64,000 nt of DNA from Candidatus Intestinimonas merdavium (GCA_019115785.1 DXCX01000033.1:1-64000), one strand, 5' to 3'; positions 29,712-39,532 are shown, counted from the first letter of the stretch. A program made the numbers and translations. Notes: generated from the sequence alone by a model not told the origin.

Positions 29712-29847
29712 CTCCCGTCCACTCCTTCCTCCCCCATTATACCGCCTGTCATAAATAATATCTATGGTTTTATTGAGATGATGTATTATACATGGGAGTG
29801 ACAGGAGGGTACAATGAAGCGGATCTTGTAAAGACGGGGAGGCCCCT

Positions 29848-30525
29848 ATGGTGGAAAAGCCGATTCTCTCTCAAAAGCTGCCTGTATTTCGCGGCGAGCT
29901 GGCCCTTGCCATTGCCGTGGTGATCAACTCCTTCGGCGTTGTGCTGATGCTCTATTCCGGCGCGGGCATCTCGGCCATCTCCAGCGTCCCCTACGCCTTC
30001 TCGGAGGCATTCCCCCTCCTCACCCTGGGGACCTGGACCTATCTTTTTCAGGCGGCGCTGGTGCTCAGCCTGATGATGCTGCGCCGGAAATTCGTATTGC
30101 CGTATCTTCTCAGCTTTGTGGTGGGCTTTGTCTTCAGTGAGCTGCTGGATCTGCATGAGCTGTGGATCGGCGTGCTGCCCACCCGGCTTGGCTGGTGCGT
30201 GCTCTACTTTGTGGTGAGCTACCTGCTTATCTGTGTGGGCATCGCCTTTTCCAACCGCTGCGGACTGCCCATTGTCCCCACCGACCTGTTCCCCAGGGAA
30301 TTTTCCCAGATCACCGGCATCGGATACCCCAAGGTCAAGATCTCCTTTGACGCCCTCTGTCTCATGGTGACGGCGGGGCTGACCTTCTGCTTTTTGGGGC
30401 GGATACGGGGAATCGGGATTGGCACGGTGCTGGCGGCGCTGACCATGGGAAAGACCATCGGGGTGATCGGAGGCTGGATGGATCGGCACTTCACCTTTGT
30501 GACGGGGCAAGGCCGGCGTGAGTGA
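29848..30525 (+). CDS. YczE/YitT-like integral membrane protein (DUF6198-like)
   Basis: 225 aa polytopic; INSFGVVLMLYSGAGISAISSVPYAFSEAFPLLTLGTWTYLFQ; divergent from a LysR gene as is common for this family. Confidence 0.75.
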   Translation: MVEKPILSQKLPVFRGELALAIAVVINSFGVVLMLYSGAGISAISSVPYAFSEAFPLLTLGTWTYLFQAALVLSLMMLRRKFVLPYLLSFVVGFVFSELLDLHELWIGVLPTRLGWCVLYFVVSYLLICVGIAFSNRCGLPIVPTDLFPREFSQITGIGYPKVKISFDALCLMVTAGLTFCFLGRIRGIGIGTVLAALTMGKTIGVIGGWMDRHFTFVTGQGRRE

Positions 30526-30545
30526 ACGGCTCACGCCGGCCTTTC
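30511..30545 (+). terminator. Hairpin terminator overlapping the gene 3' end
   Basis: GGCCGGCGTGAG-tgaacgg-CTCACGCCGGCC then TTTC. Confidence 0.75.
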
Positions 30546-30666
30546 TGCGCCATGGTGACAATGTCACGGAAAGGCATGGGGAAAACAGGTAGGATATAAA
30601 ATAGAAATGGAGAGTGTCCAAGATCAGTGCCGTCGAGAGGACCGAGACGGCGGAAAGGCGGTATAC

Positions 30667-30879
30667 ATGGAGAAGACGGGAAGAAGGCTCCGCAGAGCCT
30701 TCGTGACCAGGGAGGACTGCGTGGCCTGCGGCTGCTGTGTAAAGGTGTGCCCCCTGGGGGCCATCGCCGTGGTAAAGGGCATCGCGGCCCAGGTGGACGG
30801 GGAGCGCTGCGTGGGCTGCGGCAAGTGCGCCAGGGAGTGCCCGGGCACCGTCATTGAGATCCGGGAGGTGCCGGCATGA
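30667..30879 (+). CDS. 2x[4Fe-4S] ferredoxin
   Basis: CVACGCCVKVCPLGAI and CVGCGKCARECPGTVI. Confidence 0.93.
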   Translation: MEKTGRRLRRAFVTREDCVACGCCVKVCPLGAIAVVKGIAAQVDGERCVGCGKCARECPGTVIEIREVPA

Positions 30880-31448
30880 AGAAGCACTGGTACGACTATC
30901 TGTGGGTCCTGTCGCTGACCTATCTGATCCTGGGATTTTTCAACATCCTGTTTGCCTGGCTGGGGCTGCTGTGCTTTTTCATCCCCCTCCTCATCGCCAT
31001 CATTGGGGGGAACAAGGGCTACTGCAACCGCTACTGTGGCCGGGGGCAGCTCTTTTCCCTGGTGGGTGGGCGCTTTGGCCTGTCCCGGCGGAAGGACGTG
31101 CCCCGCTGGCTCAAGAGCAAAGGGTTTCGCTATGGCTTCCTGATCTTCTTCTTCCTCATGTTTTTCCAGATGTTGTGGACAACTTACCTGGTTTTTTCCG
31201 GCGCGCAGGACCTCCGGCAGGTGGTCACCCTGGTGTGGACCTTCCGGCTGCCGTGGCAATGGGCCTATTCCGGCGGGGTGACCCCCTGGGTGGCTCAGTT
31301 CGCCTTTGGCTTTTACAGCGTCATGCTCACCTCCACAGTGCTGGGCTTTGTGACCATGCTGCTCTTCAAGCCACGCTCCTGGTGTGTCTACTGCCCCATG
31401 GGCACCATGACCCAGCTCATCTGCAAGGCCCGGCACCGGGGGAGCTGA
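30876..31448 (+). CDS. Polytopic 4Fe-4S membrane protein (NapH/NosR-like)
   Basis: 190 aa; paired cysteine motifs CNRYCGRGQLFSLVGG and CVYCPMGTMTQLI in a multi-TM protein; ATG overlaps the preceding stop. Confidence 0.8.
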   Translation: MKKHWYDYLWVLSLTYLILGFFNILFAWLGLLCFFIPLLIAIIGGNKGYCNRYCGRGQLFSLVGGRFGLSRRKDVPRWLKSKGFRYGFLIFFFLMFFQMLWTTYLVFSGAQDLRQVVTLVWTFRLPWQWAYSGGVTPWVAQFAFGFYSVMLTSTVLGFVTMLLFKPRSWCVYCPMGTMTQLICKARHRGS

Positions 31449-31466
31449 TCCGGTCAGGGAGACGAA

Positions 31467-31498
31467 CACTGCCCGCCGGGGTCCCCCGGCGGGCAGTG
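31467..31498. terminator. Bidirectional terminator
   Basis: CACTGCCCGCCGGG-gtcc-CCCGGCGGGCAGTG between convergent genes. Confidence 0.85.
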
Positions 31499-31500
31499 AA

Positions 31501-32160
31501 TCAGGCGTTGCGCAGGCTTGTGAGACGCTCGATGTCCGTGAGCTCTACCGCCCCCCGGGTGAGGTGGACCATTCCCTCGCTCTGAAAGTAGCGGAGCATC
31601 CGGGTGACCACCTCCCGGGCGGTGCCCATATGGTTGGCAATGCGCTCATGGGTGAGGTGGAGGGTGGTGGTCCCCTCCAGCAGGCTCTCCTCCAGCAGAA
31701 AGGCGGCCAGGCGGGTGTCGAAGCTCTTCCACATCACCTGCTCCATGAGCCACATGACCTCGGAAAACCGGCTGCCCATGATGTCATTGGTGTAGTTGGC
31801 CACAGCGGCCGACTCCTCCATGAGGGATTGATAGATGTCGGAGGGGATCACCCAGAGCTGGGTGTCCTTCTCCGCCGCGATGGTGACGTCAAACTGGATG
31901 TTTCGCAGAAGGCAGGAGGCGGAGAAGAGGCAGATGTCCAGGTCAAAGAGCCGATAGAGGGTGATCTCCCGGCCCTGATCGGAGAGAATATAGGTCCGCA
32001 GCTGTCCGGAACAAACCACCAGCAGGCCCAGACAGTCGGTGCCGTCCTGGTGGAGCACCGCTCCGGCCTTCACCGTGCGCAGGACGGCCCCTTCCTTGAG
32101 CCGCTGGCGCTGTTCAGATGTGAGTTTTTCCCAGAAGGGAAAAGCGTTGGAAAGGTCCAT
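31501..32160 (-). CDS. Crp/Fnr family transcriptional regulator
   Basis: MDLSNAFPFWEKLTSEQRQRLKEGAVLRTVKAGAVLHQDGTDCLGLLVVCSGQLRTYILSDQGREITLYRLFDLDICLFSASCLL...LTHERIANHMGTAREVVTRMLRYFQSEG. Start placed at 32160. Confidence 0.93.
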   Translation of the reverse strand: MDLSNAFPFWEKLTSEQRQRLKEGAVLRTVKAGAVLHQDGTDCLGLLVVCSGQLRTYILSDQGREITLYRLFDLDICLFSASCLLRNIQFDVTIAAEKDTQLWVIPSDIYQSLMEESAAVANYTNDIMGSRFSEVMWLMEQVMWKSFDTRLAAFLLEESLLEGTTTLHLTHERIANHMGTAREVVTRMLRYFQSEGMVHLTRGAVELTDIERLTSLRNA

Positions 32161-32215
32161 GCCGATACCTCCGCGCAGTTTAGGATCTCCCGGCCGTGCA
32201 AGGGAATCTGGCCCC

Positions 32216-32243
32216 TTGACACATAAGGCGGGTACGGTATAAT
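32216..32243 (+). promoter_or_regulatory. Candidate sigma-A promoter for ccdA-tlpA
   Basis: TTGACA-N16-TATAAT. Confidence 0.75.
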
Positions 32244-32341
32244 GGGGAAACAGCGCCGCCGGACGATCCCATTGTACCACAGATGCGGCCTTGTTTCCAT
32301 CCCGCATTCGCGGAGGCAAGACAACAAAGGAGCGTGACGAC

Positions 32342-33004
32342 ATGCAGTATCTGATCTCCTTCCTGGAAGGAGTCATCACCTTTATCTCCCCCTGCCTGCT
32401 GCCGATGCTGCCCATCTACATCACCTATTTCGCCGGGGGCGGCGAGCGGAGCACCGGCCGGACCCTGGCCGGCGCCGCCGGCTTCGTGCTGGGCTTCACC
32501 CTGGTCTTTGTGGCCATGGGCGCCTTGGCCGGGACGGTGGGCGGCTTTCTCAAAAGCCACCAGACTGGGGTCAATCTGGTCTCCGGCGCCGTGGTCATCC
32601 TCTTCGGGCTCAGCTACATGGGGGTTTTGAAGCTCCCCCTCTTCCAGGGCGGCGGCCACAGCGTGAAAGCGGAGGGCATGAATTTTTTCTCCGCCATCCT
32701 TTTCGGCGTTATTTTCTCTCTGGGGTGGACCCCCTGTGTGGGGGCCTTCCTGGGCTCCGCCCTGCTGCTGGCCTCCCAGCAGGGGCATGTGCTGGAGGGC
32801 ATGGGTATGCTCCTGGTCTATTCCCTGGGCCTGGGGGTTCCCTTCCTGCTCAGCGCTGTGCTCATTGACAGGCTCAAGTCCACCTTCGACTGGATCAAGC
32901 GCAACTACCGCGCCATCAACCTGGTCAGCGGCGCTCTCCTGGTGCTCATCGGTGTGCTCATGGCCACCGGCACCCTGGGGCGACTGTTGGAAGTCCTGAA
33001 TTAA
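32342..33004 (+). CDS. ccdA: CcdA-type cytochrome c biogenesis/thiol-disulfide transmembrane protein
   Basis: MQYLISFLEGVITFISPCLLPMLPIYITYFAGG...FSLGWTPCVGAFLGSALLLAS. Confidence 0.93.
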   Translation: MQYLISFLEGVITFISPCLLPMLPIYITYFAGGGERSTGRTLAGAAGFVLGFTLVFVAMGALAGTVGGFLKSHQTGVNLVSGAVVILFGLSYMGVLKLPLFQGGGHSVKAEGMNFFSAILFGVIFSLGWTPCVGAFLGSALLLASQQGHVLEGMGMLLVYSLGLGVPFLLSAVLIDRLKSTFDWIKRNYRAINLVSGALLVLIGVLMATGTLGRLLEVLN

Positions 33005-33015
33005 GGAGGCTCTCT

Positions 33016-33612
33016 ATGAAGAAAAAGACATCGCTTCTGGTGCTTATTCTGGTATTCGTGGTGCTCATCGGCGGCGCCTATGTGCTCTACAGCCGTCTGA
33101 GCGCCGGCACCCAGTCCGACAACCTGTCCGCCCAGGCGGCCGCGCCCGCCCAGGAGACGGAGACGGCCGGAGGGGAGGAAAGTCCCAGGGTGGAGGCTCC
33201 CGACTTCACCGTGGTGGACGCCGACGGGACAGAGGTCAAGCTCACAGACTACGTGGGCAAGCCCATCGTCCTCAATTTCTGGGCCAGCTGGTGTTCCCCC
33301 TGCAAAAGCGAGATGCCTGATTTCAACGAGGCTTGGGGGGAGCAGGGGGAGGAGGTCCACTTCCTTATGGTCAATATGACCGACGGCTCCCGGGAGACGA
33401 TGGACACCGCCAAGGCCTATGTGGAGGAGCAGGACTTCTCCTTCCCCGTCTTCTTTGACACCCAGTCTGAGGCGGCCATCGCCTATGGGGCCTACTCGCT
33501 GCCCACCACCTACTTTATTGACGCCGACGGCTATGTGGTGGCCCGGGCCATCGGCGCCATTGACAGCGCCACCCTCCAAAAGGGAATCGACATGATCCTG
33601 CCCCAGGCATAA
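33016..33612 (+). CDS. TlpA/ResA-like extracytoplasmic thiol-disulfide reductase
   Basis: N-terminal TM; APDFTVVDADGTEVKLTDYVGKPIVLNFWASWCSPCKSEMPDFNE. Confidence 0.94.
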   Translation: MKKKTSLLVLILVFVVLIGGAYVLYSRLSAGTQSDNLSAQAAAPAQETETAGGEESPRVEAPDFTVVDADGTEVKLTDYVGKPIVLNFWASWCSPCKSEMPDFNEAWGEQGEEVHFLMVNMTDGSRETMDTAKAYVEEQDFSFPVFFDTQSEAAIAYGAYSLPTTYFIDADGYVVARAIGAIDSATLQKGIDMILPQA

Positions 33613-33666
33613 GGCAGTCAAAAGGCCCTTTCCATCCAGTGCGGTATCACTTCTGGCAGATGCTCA

Positions 33667-33704
33667 GGCCGGCGGCACGCAGCAGCGTGCCGCCGGCCTT
33701 TTCT
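33667..33704 (+). terminator. Rho-independent terminator
   Basis: GGCCGGCGGCACGC-agca-GCGTGCCGCCGGCC followed by TTTTCTC. Confidence 0.88.
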
Positions 33705-33735
33705 CTGCCGGAATACGCGCGGGTGGAGGGTGCGG

Positions 33736-33764
33736 TTGTATTTCCGACAGAAAACAGGTATAAT
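33736..33764 (+). promoter_or_regulatory. Candidate sigma-A promoter for ppa
   Basis: TTGTAT-N17-TATAAT. Confidence 0.65.
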
Positions 33765-33830
33765 AACTCTGACGACTGGTCCGGGCCACCCTGGCCCGGC
33801 AGAGATTAGAAAGAAAAGGAGCGTGTCCTC

Positions 33831-34403
33831 ATGTCCAACATCTGGCACGACATCAGTCCCGACCGCATCAAACCGGAAGACTTCGTGGCCGTCATCGAGA
33901 TCCCCAAGGGCAGCAAGAAGAAATATGAGCTGGATAAGGAGACCGGCCTCATCATCCTGGACCGGGTCCTCCACACCTCCACCCACTACCCTGCCAATTA
34001 TGGCTTTATCCCCCGGACCTATGGCGACGATGGCGACCCTCTGGATGTGTTGGTCCTCTGCTCCGAGTCCATGGACCCCCTCACCCTGGTGCGGGTCTAT
34101 CCTGTGGGCTTCATCTCCATGCTGGACGGCGGAAAGAACGACGAGAAGATCATTGCCATCCCCTTCTCCGATCCCACCTACAACAGCTATCAGGACATCT
34201 GGGAGCTCCCCGGACACATCTTTGACGAGATGGCCCACTTCTTCTCGGTCTACAAGGCCCTGGAGGGCAAAGAGGCCGTGGCTGGTGATGTCAGCGACCG
34301 GAAGGCCGCCGTGGAGGTCATCCAGCGGGCTATGGACCACTACAGCGAGAGCTTCCTGGGCGTGACCCGCCCCACCTCCGGAAAGCCAAGCTCCAACCGC
34401 TGA
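33831..34403 (+). CDS. ppa: Inorganic pyrophosphatase (family I)
   Basis: VIEIPKGSKKKYELDKETGLIILDRVLHTSTHYPANYGFIPRTYGDDGDPLDVLVLCSE. Confidence 0.96.
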   Translation: MSNIWHDISPDRIKPEDFVAVIEIPKGSKKKYELDKETGLIILDRVLHTSTHYPANYGFIPRTYGDDGDPLDVLVLCSESMDPLTLVRVYPVGFISMLDGGKNDEKIIAIPFSDPTYNSYQDIWELPGHIFDEMAHFFSVYKALEGKEAVAGDVSDRKAAVEVIQRAMDHYSESFLGVTRPTSGKPSSNR

Positions 34404-34548
34404 GAAGCCGGGACTTTTATCAAACCTTAATACTTTTTTCGTTCCCATTTATATTTTCCTGTGGTAAAATATAGTTCACTGACAGGAATCTATGCCTCTT
34501 TTGGTTTTGGCAAGGCCAACAAAGAGGCGGAGAAAGTGAGGACATCGG

Positions 34549-35709
34549 ATGGAGAGGACCTTTGACTGCCTGGTGATCGGGGCCGGCTACGCCGGGGCCG
34601 TGGCCGCCCGGGAGCTGGCCGAGCGGGGCGGAAAGCGGGTGCTGGTGCTGGAGCGCCGGGACCATGTGGCCGGCAATGCCTATGACTGCCTGGATCAGAA
34701 CGGCGTGCTCATCCACCAGTACGGCCCCCATATCTTTCACACCGCCAGCAGACGAGTCTATGACTGGCTCAGCCGGTTTACCCAGTGGAGGGATTATCAG
34801 CACCGGGTGCTGGCCAACGTCCACGGCGTGTACATGCCCGTCCCCTTCAATCTGACCTCTCTTCACATGGCCTTTCCCGCCCAGCAGGCTGCCCGGCTGG
34901 AGGAAAAGCTCCTCGCCGCCTATGGGGAAGGGGCCCGAGTCACCATCCTGGAGCTGCGGGAGAACACAGACCCGGAGGTCCGGGCGGTGGCCGATTACGT
35001 CTATGAAAATGTCTTCGTCTACTACACCATGAAGCAGTGGGGTCAGACCCCGGAGGAGATCGATCCCGCCACCACTGCCCGGGTGCCCATCCTGCTGAGC
35101 AGGGACGACCGGTACTTCCAGGACCCCTATCAGGGCATGCCTCTGGAGGGCTATGCCTCCATGTTCCAAAAGATCCTGGACCATCCCAACATCACTGTGG
35201 AGCTGGGTGTGGATGCCCGGGACCGGCTGCGTCTGGAGGAGGGCGCGGTCACCGTTGACGGAGCCCCCTTTGCCGGGACGGTGATCTACACCGGCCAGGT
35301 GGACGAGCTCTTTGGCTTCCGGTTCGGGCGCCTGCCCTACCGCACCCTGGACTTCGGTTTCGAGACCCTGACCATGGACCGGTTCCAGCCGGCGGCCACG
35401 GTGAACTACACCGTCAGCGAAGACTATACCCGTATCACAGAGTACAAACAGCTCACCGGACAGGTGCTGCCCGGTGTGACCACCATTATGAAAGAGTACT
35501 CCCGCGCCTATACCGGAGCGGTGGGGGAAACCCCCTATTACGCCATTATCAACCCGGAGAACAACGCACTCTATGAGCGATACCGGGCGCTGGCGGAGGG
35601 CTGCGGCGATCTCCATCTGCTGGGTCGGCTGGCCGAGTATAAATATTACAATATGGATGCCATCGCCCTCCGGGCTCTGGAGCTGTGCGATGGCCTCTTA
35701 CAGAAGTGA
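34549..35709 (+). CDS. glf: UDP-galactopyranose mutase
   Basis: FDCLVIGAGYAGAVAARELAERGGKRVLVLERRDHVAGNAYDCLDQNGVLIHQYGPHIFHT; AEYKYYNMD. Confidence 0.96.
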   Translation: MERTFDCLVIGAGYAGAVAARELAERGGKRVLVLERRDHVAGNAYDCLDQNGVLIHQYGPHIFHTASRRVYDWLSRFTQWRDYQHRVLANVHGVYMPVPFNLTSLHMAFPAQQAARLEEKLLAAYGEGARVTILELRENTDPEVRAVADYVYENVFVYYTMKQWGQTPEEIDPATTARVPILLSRDDRYFQDPYQGMPLEGYASMFQKILDHPNITVELGVDARDRLRLEEGAVTVDGAPFAGTVIYTGQVDELFGFRFGRLPYRTLDFGFETLTMDRFQPAATVNYTVSEDYTRITEYKQLTGQVLPGVTTIMKEYSRAYTGAVGETPYYAIINPENNALYERYRALAEGCGDLHLLGRLAEYKYYNMDAIALRALELCDGLLQK

Positions 35710-35723
35710 CAGGAGCGGATCTT

Positions 35724-36746
35724 GTGAAATTGCTGACATTCGCGGTACCCTGCTATAATTCCGAGGCCTACATGGAACACTGTATTCAGACCCTGCTGGA
35801 GGGTGGGGAGGATGTGGAGATCATCCTGGTGGATGACGGCTCCAAGGACGGCACCGGCGACATCGCCGACCGCTACGCCGCCCAGTACCCCACCATTGTC
35901 AAGGCGGTCCATCAGGAGAACGGAGGCCATGGCGAGGGGGTCAATCAGGGCCTGCGCCGGGCCAGCGGCCTTTATTATAAGGTGGTGGATTCCGACGACT
36001 GGGCCGATGTGGAGTCCCTCAAAAAGGTCATTGAAAAGCTGCGGGAATTCTCCCAAATGGAAAAGCCCGTGGATCTGCTGGTGTGCAACTATGTCTATGA
36101 GCATGTGGAGGACAACACCCAGAAGATCATGCGCTACACCAATGTCTTCCCCCGGGAGCGGGTCTTCACCTGGGAGGAGATCGGCCGGTTCCGGCCCTCC
36201 CAGTATCTGCTGATGCATTCGGTATTCTACCGCACCCAGCTGCTGCGGGACTGCGGTCTGGAGCTGCCCAAGCACACCTTTTATGTGGACAACATCTTCG
36301 TCTATCAGCCCCTCCCCTTTGTGGAGACCCTCTACTACATGGATCTGGACTTCTACCGCTACTTCATCGGCCGGGCCGACCAGAGTGTCAATGAGCAGGT
36401 GATGGTAAAGCGGGTGGACCAGCAGGTCCGGGTGACCAAGCTGATGATCGAGGCCCACGACCTGCGGAAGGTGGCGGCCCAGCACCGCCGCCTGAGCCGG
36501 TATATGTTCAACTACCTGGCCATGATGATGACCATCTCTTCCATCTTCCTTCTCATAGACGGCTCACCTGCCGCTCTGGGGAAGAAGACCGAGCTGTGGG
36601 AGTACATGCGCACGGTGGACCCGGCCATCTACCACAAGATGAAGTACCGTGCCATCTCCGCCGTGAGTAATTTCCCGGGCTATCAGGGGCGCAGGCTTTC
36701 GGTGGGCCTGTACCGTCTGGCCAGACGGATCTACAAATTCAACTGA
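35724..36746 (+). CDS. Family 2 glycosyltransferase
   Basis: GTG start; KLLTFAVPCYNSEAYMEHCIQTLLEGGEDVEIILVDDGSKDGTGDIADRYA; VVDSDDW. Confidence 0.93.
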   Translation: MKLLTFAVPCYNSEAYMEHCIQTLLEGGEDVEIILVDDGSKDGTGDIADRYAAQYPTIVKAVHQENGGHGEGVNQGLRRASGLYYKVVDSDDWADVESLKKVIEKLREFSQMEKPVDLLVCNYVYEHVEDNTQKIMRYTNVFPRERVFTWEEIGRFRPSQYLLMHSVFYRTQLLRDCGLELPKHTFYVDNIFVYQPLPFVETLYYMDLDFYRYFIGRADQSVNEQVMVKRVDQQVRVTKLMIEAHDLRKVAAQHRRLSRYMFNYLAMMMTISSIFLLIDGSPAALGKKTELWEYMRTVDPAIYHKMKYRAISAVSNFPGYQGRRLSVGLYRLARRIYKFN

Positions 36747-36752
36747 CGCGGG

Positions 36753-36786
36753 AAAAGAGCGCGGTCCGGCTGGGCCGCGCTCTTTC
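36753..36786 (+). terminator. Rho-independent terminator
   Basis: AAAGAGCGCGG...CCGCGCTCTTTC. Confidence 0.8.
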
Positions 36787-36815
36787 AAAGAAAATGGGGG
36801 AAAGGAGGAGCGGGC

Positions 36816-37331
36816 ATGTCTCCCTGGCTGATTTGTCTTCTGGTGCTGCTGGGCGGTGGGCTGCTGCTGGCCGGCATCTTCTACTGGACCGCACGGCGTC
36901 GGGACCTGGTCCGGCGGCCGGTGGAAAAGCGGGTGGGCTACGGCGCCAGAGGGGCGCTGCTCATCTACCAGCCCTCCAACCGGGGCAAAAACCACGCCAT
37001 TGCCTGGGCCCTGGCCAGGACCCTGGCCCGGACCGGATATACCGTTACACTCAACTACCCCTCCCCAGTGCTCAACTACGACCCCCAGGACTATGACTTG
37101 TTTATCTTCGGGGGCAGCGCCTATATGGGGGAGGTGGGCCGGCCGTTGAAGGACTACCTCTCCTCCCTTCATTTTCAGGGCAAGCAGGTGCTCCTCTTCG
37201 TGGTGGGGGATCTGGAGCGGGCGCCCGAGCTGGCGGGGCTGCGGCTATGCGTCCCCGAGGGGAACCGCATCCGCTCCATCAAGATCCGGCCCAGTGAGGA
37301 AAAGAAGCTGTGCCAGTTTGCCCTGGGATGA
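36816..37331 (+). CDS. Flavodoxin-like protein with N-terminal TM segment
   Basis: MSPWLICLLVLLGGGLLLAGIFYW TM; ALLIYQPSNRGKNHAIAWALARTLARTGYTVTLNYP...YDLFIFGGSAYMGEVGRPLKDYL. Confidence 0.72.
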   Translation: MSPWLICLLVLLGGGLLLAGIFYWTARRRDLVRRPVEKRVGYGARGALLIYQPSNRGKNHAIAWALARTLARTGYTVTLNYPSPVLNYDPQDYDLFIFGGSAYMGEVGRPLKDYLSSLHFQGKQVLLFVVGDLERAPELAGLRLCVPEGNRIRSIKIRPSEEKKLCQFALG

Positions 37332-37430
37332 GCCCTTGCATTTTCCACAGGGTGTGAGTAAAATAATGTCTGCCGGGCAGGGCGCGCCGCGCTCCGCCCA
37401 AAGGGCAGAAAGGAGCGTGGACGGTCCGCC

Positions 37431-38072
37431 ATGACCCGTGAGGAAGCCTTTGAATTTCTGGACCGGGCGGCCCGGGGGATTGCCGAGATGTTCGGCTCCT
37501 CCTGTGAGACCCTGGTCCACGATATGGGTGTGCCCAGCCACCCCATTTTATCCATCTACAACGGCCACGTCTCCGGCCGCGCTGTGGGCTCCACCCTGGA
37601 CATCCTGGGCACCGACCGGGAACTGGAGCCGGAGGCACGTACCAGCGACCAGGTCAACCTATATGCCACCACTCCATCGGGGGCCCAGATCAAGTCCTCC
37701 ACCTTTCATCTCATCGGCGAGGACTATAATCTGGCCCTGGGCATCAATTTTGACTATACCTCCCTGGTGTACGCAAACCGCATCCTGGTGGACCTGATGA
37801 GTGCCCAGGCCGACCTGAAGACGGCCCTGTGGCAGGGAGGGGACACGGCCCTGGGCGATCTCTTCGACGAGTGTCTGGCTGCCCTGGGCAAGCCGGTGGA
37901 CGCCTTGGGTAAAGCCGACCGGCTCAAGCTGGTGGCCATGCTGGAGCAAAAGAACGCATTCTCCTACCGCAAGAGTGTGCCCTTCGTCTCCCGCCGCCTG
38001 GGAGTGAGCCGGTACACGGTCTATAAATATCTGGATGAGCTGGCCAGGCGGGATGGAGAAGCGTCCTCATGA
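37431..38072 (+). CDS. YheO/DauR-type PAS-HTH transcriptional regulator
   Basis: LGINFDYTSLVYANRILVDLM and C-terminal AFSYRKSVPFVSRRLGVSRYTVYKYLDEL match the YheO-like family pattern. Confidence 0.85.
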   Translation: MTREEAFEFLDRAARGIAEMFGSSCETLVHDMGVPSHPILSIYNGHVSGRAVGSTLDILGTDRELEPEARTSDQVNLYATTPSGAQIKSSTFHLIGEDYNLALGINFDYTSLVYANRILVDLMSAQADLKTALWQGGDTALGDLFDECLAALGKPVDALGKADRLKLVAMLEQKNAFSYRKSVPFVSRRLGVSRYTVYKYLDELARRDGEASS

Positions 38073-38119
38073 AGACAGCGCGGCGCGGCGCGGCCGCTCC
38101 GCGGAAAGGAAGGAATACC

Positions 38120-39532
38120 ATGTATCAGGAAAAGATCGAAGCCTATTGGAGCGACCCCGACCGGGAGCGGGAGCTGGTGGCCGCCATCTCCCGGCTGGTG
38201 GCCGTGAAGAGCGTGAAGGGGGAGGCCGAGCCCGGCAAGCCCTTCGGCGCCGGTCCCGCCGCCGCCCTGGACGAGGCCCTGAAGCTCTGCGCTGAGCTGG
38301 GCTTTACCACCACCGACTATGACCACTATGTGGGTCTGGCCGACCTCAACGACAAGGAGACCCGCCTCCACATCCTGGGCCATCTGGACGTGGTGGGGGA
38401 GGGCTCCGGCTGGTCTACCGATCCCTATACCTGCGTGGAGAAGGATGGCATGCTCTACGGCCGCGGGGTCAGCGACGACAAGGGGCCCGTGGTGTGCGCC
38501 CTGTTGGCCATGAAGGCCGTCCGGGACCTGGGGCTCCCTCTCACCGCCAACGCGCGGATGATCCTGGGCACCGATGAGGAGAGCGGCTCGTCCGACATCG
38601 CCTACTACTACAGCAAGGAGCCTTACGCCCCCTATGCCTTCACCCCTGACGCCGACTTCCCCGTCATCAACATTGAGAAGGGGCACTATCACCCCGACTT
38701 CGGCGCCCAGTGGGCGGCCTCGGACGCGCTCCCCAGGGTGGCCGCTATGACCGGCGGCTTCCGCCAGAATGTGGTGCCTCCTGAGGCCGAGGCCATGGTG
38801 CTGGGCGTATTCCCCGCCGACGTCCAGGACCTCTGCGACGCTGTGGCCAAAGGGACCGGCGCTGTCTTTACCGTCAACGGCTCCGCCAACGGCTGCCACA
38901 TCCACTGTGCGGGCAGGAACGCCCACGCCGCCTCTCCCGACGACGGCATCAACGCCATTGCCGCCCTGCTGGAGGTGCTGGGCGGGCTGGAGCTGGCCGA
39001 CTGCGGCTCCACCAAGGCCATCCGGTCCATGCACGCCTTCTTCCCCTTTGGGGACAACCGGGGCAGAGCCCTGGGCATTGCCCAGGAGGACGAGCAGTCC
39101 GGTCCCCTTACCCTGAATCTGGCCATCATGAAGCTCACAGAGACTGGCTTCACCGCCAAGTTCGACGTGCGCTTCCCCCTGTGCGCCAATGAGGACAACT
39201 GCAAAAGGACCTGCGAGGCCAGCTTTGCCGCCCACGGCATTTCCGTCACCGGGGACCCGGATATGACCACCGTCCACTGTGTGGAGGCTGACTCCCCCCT
39301 GGTGCGGACCCTCCTGAGCTGCTATTCCACCTACACCGGGGTGAAGGACCCCAAGCCCATCGCCATCGGCGGCGGGACCTATGTCCACGACATCCCCGGC
39401 GGAGTGGCCTTCGGCTGTGACTTCCCCGGCTTTGACCCCAAGATGCACGCCGCCGACGAGCAGGCCAGCATCGCCAACCTGCTCCTCTCCTGCAAGATCT
39501 TCACCCAGGCCATCGCGGAGCTGTGCCGGTGA
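38120..39532 (+). CDS. M20 (Sapep/PepV-like) metallodipeptidase
   Basis: LHILGHLDVVGEGSGWSTDPYTCVEKDGMLYGRGVSDDKGPVVCALLAMKAV; GTDEESGSSD; start at ATG 38120 with AAAGGAAGG SD. Confidence 0.95.
   Translation: MYQEKIEAYWSDPDRERELVAAISRLVAVKSVKGEAEPGKPFGAGPAAALDEALKLCAELGFTTTDYDHYVGLADLNDKETRLHILGHLDVVGEGSGWSTDPYTCVEKDGMLYGRGVSDDKGPVVCALLAMKAVRDLGLPLTANARMILGTDEESGSSDIAYYYSKEPYAPYAFTPDADFPVINIEKGHYHPDFGAQWAASDALPRVAAMTGGFRQNVVPPEAEAMVLGVFPADVQDLCDAVAKGTGAVFTVNGSANGCHIHCAGRNAHAASPDDGINAIAALLEVLGGLELADCGSTKAIRSMHAFFPFGDNRGRALGIAQEDEQSGPLTLNLAIMKLTETGFTAKFDVRFPLCANEDNCKRTCEASFAAHGISVTGDPDMTTVHCVEADSPLVRTLLSCYSTYTGVKDPKPIAIGGGTYVHDIPGGVAFGCDFPGFDPKMHAADEQASIANLLLSCKIFTQAIAELCR

Noticed and set aside
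28787-29769. Shared 10-mer ATCTATGGTT at both ends of the 28785 LysR gene, considered as regulator sites
   Set aside because: Too short to be compelling and one copy is within the coding 3' end.
38021-39448. 475-aa minus ORF over the M20 dipeptidase
   Set aside because: Antisense artefact with mirror composition.
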